This document shows positions 7,640-16,909 of a stretch of 64,000 nt of DNA, piece by piece. The stretch is taken from the NCBI GenBank assembly GCA_963772955.1, contig CAVYZF010000014.1, positions 62,001 through 126,000 of the forward strand, read 5' to 3'. The stretch comes from Gp6-AA40 sp963772955 (GTDB taxonomy: Bacteria; Acidobacteriota; Vicinamibacteria; Vicinamibacterales; UBA2999). The notes under the pieces were generated by a model. That model did not search any database and was not told the DNA's origin. It saw only the letters and a program-made list of their open reading frames with translations. The translations under genes and the position numbers were made by a program. Positions within the stretch are counted from its first letter, which is position 1. The number at the start of each line of letters is the position of its first letter.

Positions 7640-9622
7640 TCATTCTACTTTGCGCATCGCCATGCGGGACACGATGACTGCCAACGCAAAGAACAGGAGA
7701 GCACCGGCGATCTGGCCCAGCGCCGTTTCCTCATGCAGGGCCGGAATGAGATTCCCGACTGACTGAAACGGTTCGATTGAGCCGGTTCCGACGAGGATCG
7801 CGAAGAGGATGCCCGCAATCGAGCCGCCCGCGATGAGCCCCGAGCTGAAGAGGGTGCCGGCGCTGACCTCAGATTCCTGCGCGACGCCGGCCTTCCGCTC
7901 GACCCACCACCGAACGAGGCCGCCGGCGAAAATCGGCGCCGTCGTTGCGATTGGCAGATAGGAGCCCACCGCAAACGAGAGCGAGTGAATCCCGCACAGC
8001 TCGAGCGTGACGGACACGAACACGCCGACGAGCACGAGGCCCCACGGCAGGTTCTGATTCAACAGCCCTTTGATGATCGTCGCCATCAGCGTCGCCTGCG
8101 GCGCAGGGACATCCGCCGATCCGATTCCAAACACTTGATGCATGTAAATCGTCGTGATCGCGATAACCGACGCCGAGACGAGCACGCCGACGATGAGGCC
8201 CATCTGCTGGTAGAAGGGTGTCGCGCCAACGAGGTAACCCGTCTTCAAGTCCTGTGATGTGTTGCCGGCGTTTGCGGCGGCGATACAGACGATGGCTCCG
8301 ACGGAAAGTGCGATTGGCGCATACGCGTCACCGGTCCATCCGAGAGCTACGAACAACAGGCAGGTCAGGATCAGTGTCGCGATCGTCATCCCTGAGATTG
8401 GGTTCGACGATGATCCAATCAGGCCTGTGATGCGTGAGGAGACCGTTGCGAAGAAGAAGCCGAAGATCAGGATGAGGACAGCGGCGATGATGTTGCCCTG
8501 GCTCGGCAGCCCAGGCATGACGGTGAGGAAGATGGCCAGCAGCAGTGAACCGCCGAGGACGATCGCCATTGGGACGTCGCGTTCGGTTCGCGTCTGTGTA
8601 CCCTGACCGACACCAGCGGACAGATCCCTGAAGCTACCGCGTGCCGACGACACGATGGTTGGGATCGTGCGCGCCAGAGTGATGAGACCAGAGGCGAGCA
8701 CCGCTCCCGCACCGATGTAACGGATGTAGGCGCTCCACAGTTGGCCGGGGCTCATCTCGGAAATCAGGAACGGCCGGCCGGTGGCCGGGTTGTTCGCGAA
8801 GTTCGGATGAATCGGGGGGAACGGTTCAGTGATGAAGCTGCCGAGGATCGAGAGCAGCGGCAGAAATACCAGCCATGAGAGCACGCCGCCGGCGACCATC
8901 GTTCCGGCGATTCGTGGTCCGATCACGTAGCCGACGCCGAGATACTCTGGAGAGAGGTCGACGTTCAACGTCGCGTTCGGAAACTGACTCGTGCGCGCGG
9001 TGGAGTAGCCGATCTCCGTGCGGAATAGATTGAAGATCCACGACAGCGACTTCCACAACGCCCCGATTCCGAGCCCGCCGAAGACCATCGACGCCAGCTT
9101 GCCGCCGCGCTCACCGGCGACGAGAACTTCGGCGCACGCGGTGCCTTCGGGGTACGGGAGCACGCCGTGCTCCTTGACGATCAGCGCGCGGCGCAACGGG
9201 ACCATCATCAGCACGCCAAGGATGCCGCCGGCAAACGTCAGCATCGTGATCTGGACGTAGTTGAAATAGCTGGGACCGTTCGGCGTCAGGAAGATGAGAG
9301 CGGGAATGGTAAAGACGACGCCCCCCGCGAGCGATTCGCCCGCGGATCCGATCGTCTGCACGATGTTGTTCTCGAGAATCGACGACCCGCCAAGCCGTTT
9401 GAGTACTGAGATTGCGAGCACCGCGATCGGAATCGAGGCACCGACGGTGAGCCCGGCACGCAACCCGAGATAAACCGTCGACGCTCCAAACAGCAGCCCG
9501 AAGAGAGACCCCAGAATCACCGCCCTGATCGTGAATTCCGGCAGCGAACGGGACGCCGGGACGTACGGCTGAAACGTGCTCGAATCGCGCGTTTCGGGTC
9601 GATTCACGGGGCCATGTGCCAT
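7640..9622 (-). CDS. OPT-family oligopeptide transporter
   Basis: A 660-residue polytopic membrane protein of the OPT family. The N-terminal RAVILGSLFGLLFGASTVYL segment and GLRAGLTVGASIPIAVL are typical, and the protein consists almost entirely of hydrophobic helices. Bacterial members import peptides or metal chelates by proton coupling. ATG 9622 is chosen because it shortly precedes the first transmembrane region; an ATG at 9679 would run into the divergent rex gene. The start regions of this gene and rex lie within 30 nt of each other, leaving little room for two independent promoters. Confidence 0.88.
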   Translation of the reverse strand: MAHGPVNRPETRDSSTFQPYVPASRSLPEFTIRAVILGSLFGLLFGASTVYLGLRAGLTVGASIPIAVLAISVLKRLGGSSILENNIVQTIGSAGESLAGGVVFTIPALIFLTPNGPSYFNYVQITMLTFAGGILGVLMMVPLRRALIVKEHGVLPYPEGTACAEVLVAGERGGKLASMVFGGLGIGALWKSLSWIFNLFRTEIGYSTARTSQFPNATLNVDLSPEYLGVGYVIGPRIAGTMVAGGVLSWLVFLPLLSILGSFITEPFPPIHPNFANNPATGRPFLISEMSPGQLWSAYIRYIGAGAVLASGLITLARTIPTIVSSARGSFRDLSAGVGQGTQTRTERDVPMAIVLGGSLLLAIFLTVMPGLPSQGNIIAAVLILIFGFFFATVSSRITGLIGSSSNPISGMTIATLILTCLLFVALGWTGDAYAPIALSVGAIVCIAAANAGNTSQDLKTGYLVGATPFYQQMGLIVGVLVSASVIAITTIYMHQVFGIGSADVPAPQATLMATIIKGLLNQNLPWGLVLVGVFVSVTLELCGIHSLSFAVGSYLPIATTAPIFAGGLVRWWVERKAGVAQESEVSAGTLFSSGLIAGGSIAGILFAILVGTGSIEPFQSVGNLIPALHEETALGQIAGALLFFALAVIVSRMAMRKVE

Positions 9623-9648
9623 GGCGCGTGATGGTAGCATTGAACCTT

Positions 9649-10308
9649 GTGAATCGGTTGAACAAGCGCAGGCAGGCACCCGAACAGGTCTCGGAACTCA
9701 CGACAAATCGCCTCTCCGTGTACCTCAGGTGTCTCAATGAGCTGGATGCGACCGGAGTGCAGTCGATCTCGTCTCAGTCGCTGGCCGAACGCTATCAGCT
9801 CAACGCTGCGCAGATTCGCAAGGACCTCGCGTACTTCGGTGAGTTCGGCGTCCGGGGTGTCGGCTACTACGTCAAGGATCTCCGTCGCCATCTCCGGCAG
9901 ATCCTCGGACTCGATCGACACCTGCGTGTCGCGATCATGGGCGCAGGCAATCTCGGTCTCGCGCTCGCAGACTACCCGGGGTTTCGACAGGAAGGATTCG
10001 AGATCGCGGCGCTCTTCGACGCGGCAAACGAAAAGATCGGTCACGAGTCCCGCACTGGCGTGCCGATCTACGACATCAAGGAGCTCAAACGGATCGTTCG
10101 TCGCGAGCGCCTGGACATCGCCGTCATCGCCGTTCCGGCCCCGCATGCGCAGCCCGTCGTGGAGCAGGTCGTGACTGCCGGAATCAAAGCCATCCTCAAC
10201 TTCTCGCCGGGAGCATTGAAGGTGCCACAGGATGTCAAGCTCAAGAGCGTCGATCTGACCGTGTCGCTCGAGAGCCTGTCGTTCTATCTGGCACAGGGAG
10301 AGCAATAG
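9649..10308 (+). CDS. rex: redox-sensing transcriptional repressor Rex
   Basis: A 219-residue Rex protein. The N-terminal winged helix contains RLSVYLRCLNELDATG and the conserved DNA-recognition region RKDLAYFGEFGVRGVGY. The C-terminal Rossmann domain begins at GAGNLGLALADYPGF and binds NADH/NAD+, so DNA binding reports the redox ratio. GTG 9649 gives the usual short N-terminus; in-frame ATGs at 9616 and 9631 are alternatives and none has a clear ribosome binding site. It is followed immediately by moaC. Confidence 0.93.
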   Translation: MNRLNKRRQAPEQVSELTTNRLSVYLRCLNELDATGVQSISSQSLAERYQLNAAQIRKDLAYFGEFGVRGVGYYVKDLRRHLRQILGLDRHLRVAIMGAGNLGLALADYPGFRQEGFEIAALFDAANEKIGHESRTGVPIYDIKELKRIVRRERLDIAVIAVPAPHAQPVVEQVVTAGIKAILNFSPGALKVPQDVKLKSVDLTVSLESLSFYLAQGEQ

Positions 10309-10309
10309 C

Positions 10310-10792
10310 GTGGCGAAGCTCTCGCACCTCGACGCGAAAGGGAAGGCGCGGATGGTCGATGTCGGCAACAAGCCGGTCACCGCGCGTGAAGCCCTGGCTC
10401 GCGGCGAGATCACGATGAGCGCCACAGCGCTTCGCCTCATCCGAACGGGAGCGCTTGCGAAGGGCGATCCGCTCCAGGTCGCTCGGCTCGCGGGCATCAT
10501 GGCCGCGAAGAAGACAGCGGAATTGATCCCGTTGTGTCATCCGCTGCCGTTGACGCACGTGAGCGTCGAACTGACCGGGATCCGCCGCGGGTATCGCATC
10601 GAGGCACGCGTGCGGACCTCGAGCCAGACCGGCGTGGAGATGGAAGCGCTGACCGCGGTTGCGGTCGCGGCCCTCACCATCTACGACATGGCCAAGGCCG
10701 TCGACAAGGCAATGGTCATCGGAGCCATCTGTCTGATCGAGAAGAAGGGTGGACGCTCCGGTCACTACGTGCGGAAGAAGGCTCGGGCCTGA
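10310..10792 (+). CDS. moaC: cyclic pyranopterin monophosphate synthase MoaC
   Basis: A 160-residue MoaC, the second enzyme of molybdenum cofactor synthesis, acting with MoaA to form cyclic pyranopterin monophosphate. Recognisable signatures are MVDVGNKPVTAREA, the IPLCHPLPL block with its catalytic histidine, and GVEMEALTAV...YDMAKAVD. GTG start, 1 nt after the rex stop. The cofactor would serve the molybdenum hydroxylase at 36-39 kb among others. No other moa gene is in the window. Confidence 0.95.
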   Translation: MAKLSHLDAKGKARMVDVGNKPVTAREALARGEITMSATALRLIRTGALAKGDPLQVARLAGIMAAKKTAELIPLCHPLPLTHVSVELTGIRRGYRIEARVRTSSQTGVEMEALTAVAVAALTIYDMAKAVDKAMVIGAICLIEKKGGRSGHYVRKKARA

Positions 10793-10796
10793 TCGG

Positions 10797-11999
10797 ATGC
10801 ACGTCCAGCCGGTCGCCAGCGAGCCGCATACCCACCAGCACTATTACCGGCTTGCGCTGATCCTCGGTGCGCTGACGGCGATCGGTCCGCTTGCGATCGA
10901 CATGTACTTGCCGGCGCTGCCGACCATCGCGCGCGAGTTCGGAACGGCTGCGAGCGTCGTGCAGGGAAGCCTGGCCGCGTATTTCATCGGCATCGCGATC
11001 GGTCAGGCGTTCTATGGACCGCTCTCCGATCGATTCGGCCGCAAGCCGAGCCTGTATCTGGGGCTGGCCTTGTTCATGATCGCGTCGATCGGTTGCGCGC
11101 GAGCAGAAAGCGTCGATGCGCTGATCGCCTTCAGGTTCCTGCAAGCGCTCGGTGGCTGTGCGCCCATCGTGATCCCGCGTGCCGTAGTCCGCGATCACTT
11201 CGATCAGTCGGGCTCTGTGCGCATGCTCTCGATGCTGATGCTGGTGATGGGGCTGGGGCCGATTCTGGCTCCCCTCATTGGCGGCCAGTTGCTCGTCTAT
11301 TTCGGGTGGCGGGCGGTCTTCTGGCTCTTGACGGCATACGCGGCAACCTGGCTCACGGTCGTGGCGATCTTTCTCCCGGAGAGCCTGCCCCCGGCTCGTC
11401 GCCTGCGACAGCCGATCAGCGACGTGCTCGCGGTCTATTGGCGTCTCGCTCGAGATCGAACGTTCATGGGGCACGCGCTGTCTGGCGCGCTCATCTTCTC
11501 CGGCCTGCTTGCCTACATCTCCGGTTCGCCGGTTGTCTTCATCGAGTTGTTCCACGTCCCTCCCGAACGCTTCGGGGTGTACTTCGGCATCAACGCCTGC
11601 GGGATCATTGCGGCCTCACAGACCAACCGCTGGCTCGTGGGTCGAGTCGAAACGCAGCGAATCGTCAGGGCCGCGCTGGTCGTCGCGATGACGGCGGGAC
11701 TGTTCCTCGTCGTCGACGCATACAGCGGCTTCGGAGGCTTCGCGGGTATCCTCATTCCGCTTTTCTGTTACATCGCGTGCCACGGCTTCGTTCTTCCGAA
11801 TACGACGGCTCTCGCGATGGCATCGCACGGGCGCGTGGCGGGGAGTGCGTCGGCGCTCCTCGGGACGTTTCAATTCGTTGGTGGCGCGATCGCAGGCAGT
11901 TTGATTGGCGCGTTTGCCAATGGCACGCCTGTCCCCATGGCAGTAGTGATCGCCGGTTGTGGCGCGTCGGCGTTTCTCGCGAACCGGCTTGTCTCGTAG
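10797..11999 (+). CDS. Bcr/CflA-type MFS multidrug exporter
   Basis: A 400-residue, 12-TM major facilitator. The first helix segment GPLAIDMYLPALPTIA and the loop GPLSDRFGRKPSLYLGL are hallmarks of the Bcr/CflA drug-efflux subfamily (DHA1). ATG 10797 lies 4 nt after the moaC stop, so rex-moaC-exporter form one transcription unit. The stop codon is part of a conserved stem-loop element at 11991-12020. Confidence 0.88.
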   Translation: MHVQPVASEPHTHQHYYRLALILGALTAIGPLAIDMYLPALPTIAREFGTAASVVQGSLAAYFIGIAIGQAFYGPLSDRFGRKPSLYLGLALFMIASIGCARAESVDALIAFRFLQALGGCAPIVIPRAVVRDHFDQSGSVRMLSMLMLVMGLGPILAPLIGGQLLVYFGWRAVFWLLTAYAATWLTVVAIFLPESLPPARRLRQPISDVLAVYWRLARDRTFMGHALSGALIFSGLLAYISGSPVVFIELFHVPPERFGVYFGINACGIIAASQTNRWLVGRVETQRIVRAALVVAMTAGLFLVVDAYSGFGGFAGILIPLFCYIACHGFVLPNTTALAMASHGRVAGSASALLGTFQFVGGAIAGSLIGAFANGTPVPMAVVIAGCGASAFLANRLVS

Positions 12000-12020
12000 A
12001 GGCGCGTCTTCAGACGCGCC
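11991..12020. repeat. GTAGAGGCGCG-type stem-loop, copy 1
   Basis: TCTCGTAGA precedes a perfect 8-bp stem, GGCGCGTC at 12001-12008 and GACGCGCC at 12013-12020, with loop TTCA. It contains the stop of the exporter gene and sits between two convergent genes, where it could act in 3'-end formation for either. Related copies lie at 21163-21191 and 24563-24617. Confidence 0.7.
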
Positions 12021-12038
12021 GCTACAATGCAAGGTCGA

Positions 12039-12965
12039 TCAGACGGTCTGCAAATACGCGATCAGCAACGTCACCGTCAGCGGGCTCAGCAGCGTCGAGA
12101 CGAAGACGACGCTGGTCACGAAGTCGGGAACAGCATCGAACTCGACGGCGAGTATCGTCGTGATGACCGCGGTCGGCATCGAGGCCTGCAGCACGCCAGC
12201 CCTGAAAGCGGCGCTCTCGAGACCAACGACCTGCGCGATGCCCATTGCGACAAGCGGCGTGAGCACGAGTGACACGAGCACTGCCACTGCGACCACGCCG
12301 GGACGCTCAGGTCGCGACGCTCGCTCGAGTTGCATTCCGAGCACCAGGATCATCATCGGGACAGCGGCGTCGCTCAGCAGCGTGATCGGCGCCGCGATTG
12401 CGTCCGGCCAACGTATACCGAAGGTCAATGTCAACGCGGCAGCCATCGCCCCGTAGAAGGCTGGGACACGCGCGATGCCGACCAGCGCGTCGCGAAAGCT
12501 TCGTCGTCCGCTCGCTGCCAGCAGGACTCCTCCGGTGTAAGTGAAGATCGAGCTCGCCACGAAGTAGACGCTGGCGAACGTGAGCGCCTCGCGCCCGAAG
12601 GCGAGGAGCGCCACGGGCAGCCCGTAGTTCCCCGAGTTTGAGCAGACGATGACCAGCATGAACGCGCTGAGCGCGCGACGATCGAGTCGCAGAGGTATCG
12701 CGGCGAGCCGCGCCATGATCGCGGCCGACGACGCCACGAGAAGGTAGAACAGCGTCATGCGGGCGACCTGGCCGCTCTCCGCCGTCGAGTTCGCCAGCGT
12801 GTTGAAGACGAGCGCCGGTGCAAGCGCGTGAAACGTCAAGCGCGAAACGGTTTGGACCTGGACGCCGGCGAAGCGCGCCAGAAGAAACCCCACACCGGCG
12901 ATCGCGAAGACCGGGAGGAGATCGGACACGAATATCGAGATGAGGAGCTGCGCGCCGCCAATCAC
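12039..12965 (-). CDS. AEC-family (auxin efflux carrier type) permease
   Basis: A 308-residue membrane protein with about ten hydrophobic helices and the AEC-family pattern: LLPVFAIAGVGFLLARFAG in helix 1, SGNYGLPVALLAFG after the central loop, and TPLVAMGIAQ in the second half. Bacterial AEC carriers move organic acids such as malate. It stands alone between the Bcr/CflA exporter (convergent) and the AAHS permease (divergent). Confidence 0.88.
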   Translation of the reverse strand: MIGGAQLLISIFVSDLLPVFAIAGVGFLLARFAGVQVQTVSRLTFHALAPALVFNTLANSTAESGQVARMTLFYLLVASSAAIMARLAAIPLRLDRRALSAFMLVIVCSNSGNYGLPVALLAFGREALTFASVYFVASSIFTYTGGVLLAASGRRSFRDALVGIARVPAFYGAMAAALTLTFGIRWPDAIAAPITLLSDAAVPMMILVLGMQLERASRPERPGVVAVAVLVSLVLTPLVAMGIAQVVGLESAAFRAGVLQASMPTAVITTILAVEFDAVPDFVTSVVFVSTLLSPLTVTLLIAYLQTV

Positions 12966-13053
12966 GTCAGGACAGAATCATATGCGGTGACTGGTATACT
13001 TCCGCACTCCCGGCGGTCAGCGCCATGGCCCACGCCACAGAGGAACAGACCTG

Positions 13054-14415
13054 ATGAAGACGGTTGATGTCGGCGCAACGATCGATCAAGGTCAGTGGAC
13101 GGGGTATCAGAAGCTTCTGATCCTCGGGACCGCGCTCACAATCATTCTCGACGGCGTAGACAATCAGCTGCTTCCCAATGCCGTGCCGTTCATCGCGCCC
13201 GAATGGGGCGTGCAGAACAGTGCGTTCAGGAACGCACTCGCCACCGGGCCCTTCGGCATGATGATCGGCGGCCTCATGGGCGGCATCCTTGGCGATCGCT
13301 ACGGCCGGAGAACAGCGCTGCTCGGTAGCGTGATGGCATTCGCGGTCCTGACGCTCGCGATCGCGTTCGTGGACTCCGTTTTCATGCTCGGTCTGCTGCG
13401 ATTCGTCGCCGGCATCGGCCTCGGTGGCGCGATGCCCAACGCCGCCGCGCTCGCGTCCGAGTACGTTCCGCGTCATCGACGTCCGTTCGCCGTGACGCTG
13501 ACCATCGTCTGCATTCCTCTCGGCGGCTTTGTGGCCAGCACGATGGCCGGCATCATCGCGCCTGCCTACGGCTGGCGCGCGCTCTTCATCGTCGGTGGCC
13601 TCGTCCCCGTCGTCCTGGCCTTTGTGCTGTGGAAGGCCCTGCCTGAATCACCTCGATATCTGGCCAGCCGCCGCGATCGCTGGCAGGAACTCACGCACGT
13701 CATGCGCCGGATGGGGCATGACCTGCCTGCGGATGTGACGTATGTCGAAGGCACGGTCGCCGGAGTTCCAGCGAAGAAAGCCACGATCGGTGATCTGTTC
13801 GCGCCGATGTTCCGGCGCGACACGGTTGGCCTGTTCGCGTCGTTCTTCTTCTGCCTGATGGTCAACTACGTGGCAATTCAACTCGTGCCGTCGATGTTGC
13901 GCGACAACGGCAAGTTCACGCCGGCGGCGGCAGCGGGTGGTCTGCAGTGGGTGAACATCGGTGGCGTCATCGGCGCGATTGCCGGAGCACTGGTCATTCA
14001 GCGTGTCGGGTCGCGTGTGACGATGCTGGGCATGTCGGCGGCAGCCGTTGTCTGCTCGATGATCATGGCGGGGATGCGGCTGGATCCGACCGACACCTTC
14101 GCGCTGATGGCGATGTTCCTCATCACGGGAGGCTTGCTCAACGCCGTGCAAACCACGATGTACGCACTCGCCGCGCACGTCTACCCAACGGAGATTCGAA
14201 GCACCGGGGTCGGGACCGCAGTGGCGTTTGGTCGAATCGGGAACGCACTCGCCGTCTATGTTGGCGGGTTTGCGCTCGATCGAGGCGGGTCGCCCGGTTA
14301 CTTCACGTGCTGGGCCATCCTGATGGGGGTCGTGTTTCTGTCGCTTGCGGTCGTGAAACGCCACGTACCACGAACCGCGGGGGGGCCAGTCGGCGCGCCG
14401 GCAGGAGCCCACTGA
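13054..14415 (+). CDS. AAHS-type aromatic acid:H+ symporter (MFS)
   Basis: A 453-residue 12-TM MFS carrier. ILDGVDNQLLPNAVPF in helix 1 carries the aspartate typical of aromatic acid:H+ symporters (PcaK/BenK/VanK group), and GGLMGGILGDRYGRRTALLG is the loop 2-3 motif. A likely ribosome site (GAGGAA) precedes the ATG. The next gene encodes a LigM-like O-demethylase for methoxylated aromatic acids, so vanillate- or gallate-type substrates are likely. A TATACT hexamer at 12995-13000 is a possible -10 box without a clear -35. Confidence 0.82.
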   Translation: MKTVDVGATIDQGQWTGYQKLLILGTALTIILDGVDNQLLPNAVPFIAPEWGVQNSAFRNALATGPFGMMIGGLMGGILGDRYGRRTALLGSVMAFAVLTLAIAFVDSVFMLGLLRFVAGIGLGGAMPNAAALASEYVPRHRRPFAVTLTIVCIPLGGFVASTMAGIIAPAYGWRALFIVGGLVPVVLAFVLWKALPESPRYLASRRDRWQELTHVMRRMGHDLPADVTYVEGTVAGVPAKKATIGDLFAPMFRRDTVGLFASFFFCLMVNYVAIQLVPSMLRDNGKFTPAAAAGGLQWVNIGGVIGAIAGALVIQRVGSRVTMLGMSAAAVVCSMIMAGMRLDPTDTFALMAMFLITGGLLNAVQTTMYALAAHVYPTEIRSTGVGTAVAFGRIGNALAVYVGGFALDRGGSPGYFTCWAILMGVVFLSLAVVKRHVPRTAGGPVGAPAGAH

Positions 14416-14428
14416 CATTGCAGGCCGC

Positions 14429-14458
14429 TTGGCGGCCAACCCGTGGGCCGGACATAAT
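14429..14458 (+). promoter_or_regulatory. candidate promoter of the ligM-like gene
   Basis: TTGGCG (14429-14434) and CATAAT (14453-14458) with an 18-nt spacer lie about 50 nt before the ATG, which has an AGGAG/AGGAA ribosome-binding region. It would allow expression of the demethylase independently of the permease. Confidence 0.35.
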
Positions 14459-14509
14459 AAAAGGCTTGGCACCGAGCCGGTGCAGTGAATAGAGGAGCGA
14501 ACAGGAAAT

Positions 14510-15890
14510 ATGAGTCAGCAAAGCTTGGAGCAGCTACTACAGGGCAAGAATCCAGTTGATGTTGTGCGGAACTCGCAAATCGGGGCGTATGTGTATCCCG
14601 TGGTTCCGTCCGAGTACACCAACTGGCGCGACGAGCAGCGCGCCTGGCGGGAGTCGGCAGTCCTCTTCGATCAGTCGCATCACATGGCGGAGCTTCTCGT
14701 CACCGGCCCGGACGCGAAGAAGATGCTCTCGTCGCTCGCAACCAACAGCTTTGCGAATTTCCCGCCCGACCGGGCCAAGCAGTTCGCACCGTGCAGCTAT
14801 GACGGCTACGTCATCGGCGACGTGATCATGTTTCACCACGCCGAGAACGAGTTCAATCTCGTCGGTCGCGCGCCGACCGTGAACTGGGTGCAGTTCCACG
14901 CGGAGACCGGTGGCTGGAAGGTCGAGATCGTGCGCGACGATCGCTCGCCGTCGATCACGGGCGGCAAGGCAGTCGTTCGGCGTCACTATCGCTTCCAGGT
15001 CCAGGGCCCGAACGCGGCGAAGATTCTGGAGCGCCTCAATGGTGGGCCGATTCCTGACGTGAAGTTCTTCCACCTCGACGCGATCAACGTCAAGGGCCGA
15101 AGGGTCCGCGCGTTGAGGCACGGCATGGCCGGCGCGCCCGGTCTCGAGGTCTGGGGACCGTACGAGCAGATGGAGGAGATCCGCGCTGCGATCGTCGAGG
15201 CCGGCAAGGACTTTGGTATGGTGCAGGTGGGCGCGCGCGCGTACGCGACCAACACACTCGAGTCCGGCTGGATTCCGTCGCCGCTTCCCGCGGTCTACAC
15301 CGGCGAGAAGATGAAGAAATACCGCGAGTGGCTCCCGGCCAATGGTTATGAAGCCACGGGCTCACTCGGCGGTAGCTACGTCTCGAACAACATCGAGGAC
15401 TACTACGTTACGCCGTACGAGATGGGCTATGGATCGTTCGTCAAGTTCGATCACGACTTCGTCGGCCGCGAAGCGCTCGAGAAGAAGTCCAAGGAGCCGC
15501 ACCGCAAGAAGGTCACGTTCGTGTGGAACGGCGACGATGTGACGAAGGTGTGTTGCCTCGCAGTTCACGCCGGGCGCCGAGCGCTACAAGTACATCGATC
15601 TGCCACTCTCGAACTACGCCTCGTCCTCGTACGACAAAGTGATGAAGGGCGGGAAGGTCGTGGGTCTCTCGATGTTCAGCGGGATCAGCTACAACGAGCA
15701 GTCGATGCTGTCACTCGGCATCATCGATCCCGAGATCAACGTTGGCGACCAGCTCACGCTCGTGTGGGGTGAGGAGAACGGCGGCTCGAAGAAGTCGACC
15801 GTCGAGCGGCACAAGCAGCTCGACATCCGCGTCACCGTCGGAACGGTGCCCTACGGTCAGATGGCGCGCGAGACGTATCGACCGAAGTAA
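14510..15890 (+). pseudogene. ligM: LigM-like THF-dependent aromatic O-demethylase, frameshifted
   Basis: The two frames together encode a protein of about 459 residues with the aminomethyltransferase (GcvT) fold, closely resembling LigM, the vanillate/3-O-methylgallate O-demethylase that moves the methyl group to tetrahydrofolate. Shared blocks are RNSQIGAYVYPVV, LFDQSHHM, LRHGMAGAPGLEVWGPYE and NTLESGWIPSPLPA. The reading frame breaks at about 15551: one extra T after the valine codon diverts it to a nonsense tail ending at 15772. Dropping that base restores VASQFTPGAERYKYIDLP and continues to the TAA at 15888-15890. The codons downstream remain intact, so the break is either very recent or a sequence error. 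If real, the protein loses about 110 C-terminal residues. Confidence 0.82.
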
Positions 15891-15900
15891 GAGACTTGAA

Positions 15901-15954
15901 GTAGGCAGTATGCGGTAGGCGGCACGCGCCTACTGCATACCGTCTACTGCCTAC
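15901..15954. repeat. intergenic hairpin built of GTAGGC words
   Basis: GTAGGCAGTA (15901-15910) pairs with TACTGCCTAC (15945-15954), and the inner TGCGGTAGGCG pairs imperfectly with CGCCTACTGCA. The stem of about 24 bp lies between convergent ligM and the CDF gene and encodes the last codons of the CDF protein on the minus strand. No T tract is present. Confidence 0.75.
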
Positions 15955-16834
15955 TGCTCGGTGGTGGCTCAATATGAATGACGACGTCCACGAGCTGCGG
16001 GAACCTCGTCATCAGCCGATCCTTTACCACGTGCGACGTCGCGTGCGCTTGGTCGAGCGGCATGCTTCCGTTCAGCCACAGATGCAGATCGAGAAACGCG
16101 TAGTCGGCTGAGCCGCGCGTTCGAATCTTCTCGCAGCCGAGCACTTCGGGCACCTCCTGCACCACCTCGCGCACCTGCGTCTCCGGTATCACGATCTCGT
16201 CCGCCAGAACGCGCGACGCCTCCTGCGCGATGCCCCAGCAGGCATGACCGATGAAGCCTGCGACGAGCACGGCGGCCATCGGGTCGAGCAGGGGATAGCC
16301 CCACCAGACGCCGAACAGCGCACCGAGCACGGCTCCTGTGGTCAGCACATCGCTTCGCGTGTGCTTGGCGTCGGCGCGCAGGACTTCGCTCTTCAGCCGT
16401 CGTCCCTCGCGCATCTCGTATGCGACCACCCAGAGATTCACGACGAGGGTCACAGCCATGAGGCCGATGCCCTCCGGAAAGACGCGCGGCGTGCCGCCGT
16501 TGACGAATCGATCGGCGGCAGCCGTCAGCACTTCCACCAGGACGACGACGAGGAAGACGAGGATGCCGAGCGAGGCCATCGTCTCGTACTTGCGATGGCC
16601 GTATGGATGCTGCGCGTCCGGTGGTTGTCGTGCGACGGAGACGCCGAACAGCGCCACAACGTTAGACGCCGAGTCAGTGAGTGAATGGAAGCCGTCCGAG
16701 ACGATGGAGACGGCCCCGGTGTAGTACCCGAGGAGGATCTTCGCCAGCGCGACGACGAGATTCAGGAGTAGAACGCGATAGAGGACCTTGTTGATTTCAG
16801 CGTATCTGTCGGTCACGGGTAATTCAAAATTCAA
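15944..16834 (-). CDS. cation diffusion facilitator (CDF) transporter
   Basis: A 296-residue CDF antiporter exporting divalent metals such as Zn2+ or Fe2+. SDGFHSLTDS in TM2 and HTRSD in TM5 supply the metal-site aspartates and histidine, and HPYGHRKYE marks the loop between TM2 and TM3. A cytoplasmic ferredoxin-like C-terminal domain follows. The first residues (MNFELP) from ATG 16834 are encoded by a TTCAAAAT-word repeat, so GTG 16816 is an alternative start. The C-terminus lies in the GTAGGC hairpin. Confidence 0.88.
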   Translation of the reverse strand: MNFELPVTDRYAEINKVLYRVLLLNLVVALAKILLGYYTGAVSIVSDGFHSLTDSASNVVALFGVSVARQPPDAQHPYGHRKYETMASLGILVFLVVVLVEVLTAAADRFVNGGTPRVFPEGIGLMAVTLVVNLWVVAYEMREGRRLKSEVLRADAKHTRSDVLTTGAVLGALFGVWWGYPLLDPMAAVLVAGFIGHACWGIAQEASRVLADEIVIPETQVREVVQEVPEVLGCEKIRTRGSADYAFLDLHLWLNGSMPLDQAHATSHVVKDRLMTRFPQLVDVVIHIEPPPSSRQ

Positions 16835-16891
16835 AATGCAAAATGCAAACGGCCAGAGCCCGTTTGCATTTTGAATCTTGCCGTTTGCATT
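16821..16891. repeat. intergenic hairpin built of TTCAAAAT/TGCAAA words
   Basis: A tandem of AATTCAAAAT and TGCAAA words is followed by CCGTTTGCATTTTGAAT (16860-16876) and a second CCGTTTGCAT copy (16881-16890). ATGCAAACGG at 16843-16852 pairs exactly with 16860-16869 across a 7-nt loop. It lies between the signal peptidase and CDF genes, reading the same way, and reaches into the CDF start. It is much richer in AT than the flanks. Confidence 0.7.
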
Positions 16892-16909
16892 ACACGGCGC
16901 GAGTGAGCG

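Noticed and set aside
6910..7677. 255-codon open frame antisense to the Ig-like exported protein
   Set aside because: No start context or domain; the opposite strand has a signal peptide and beta-domain pattern.
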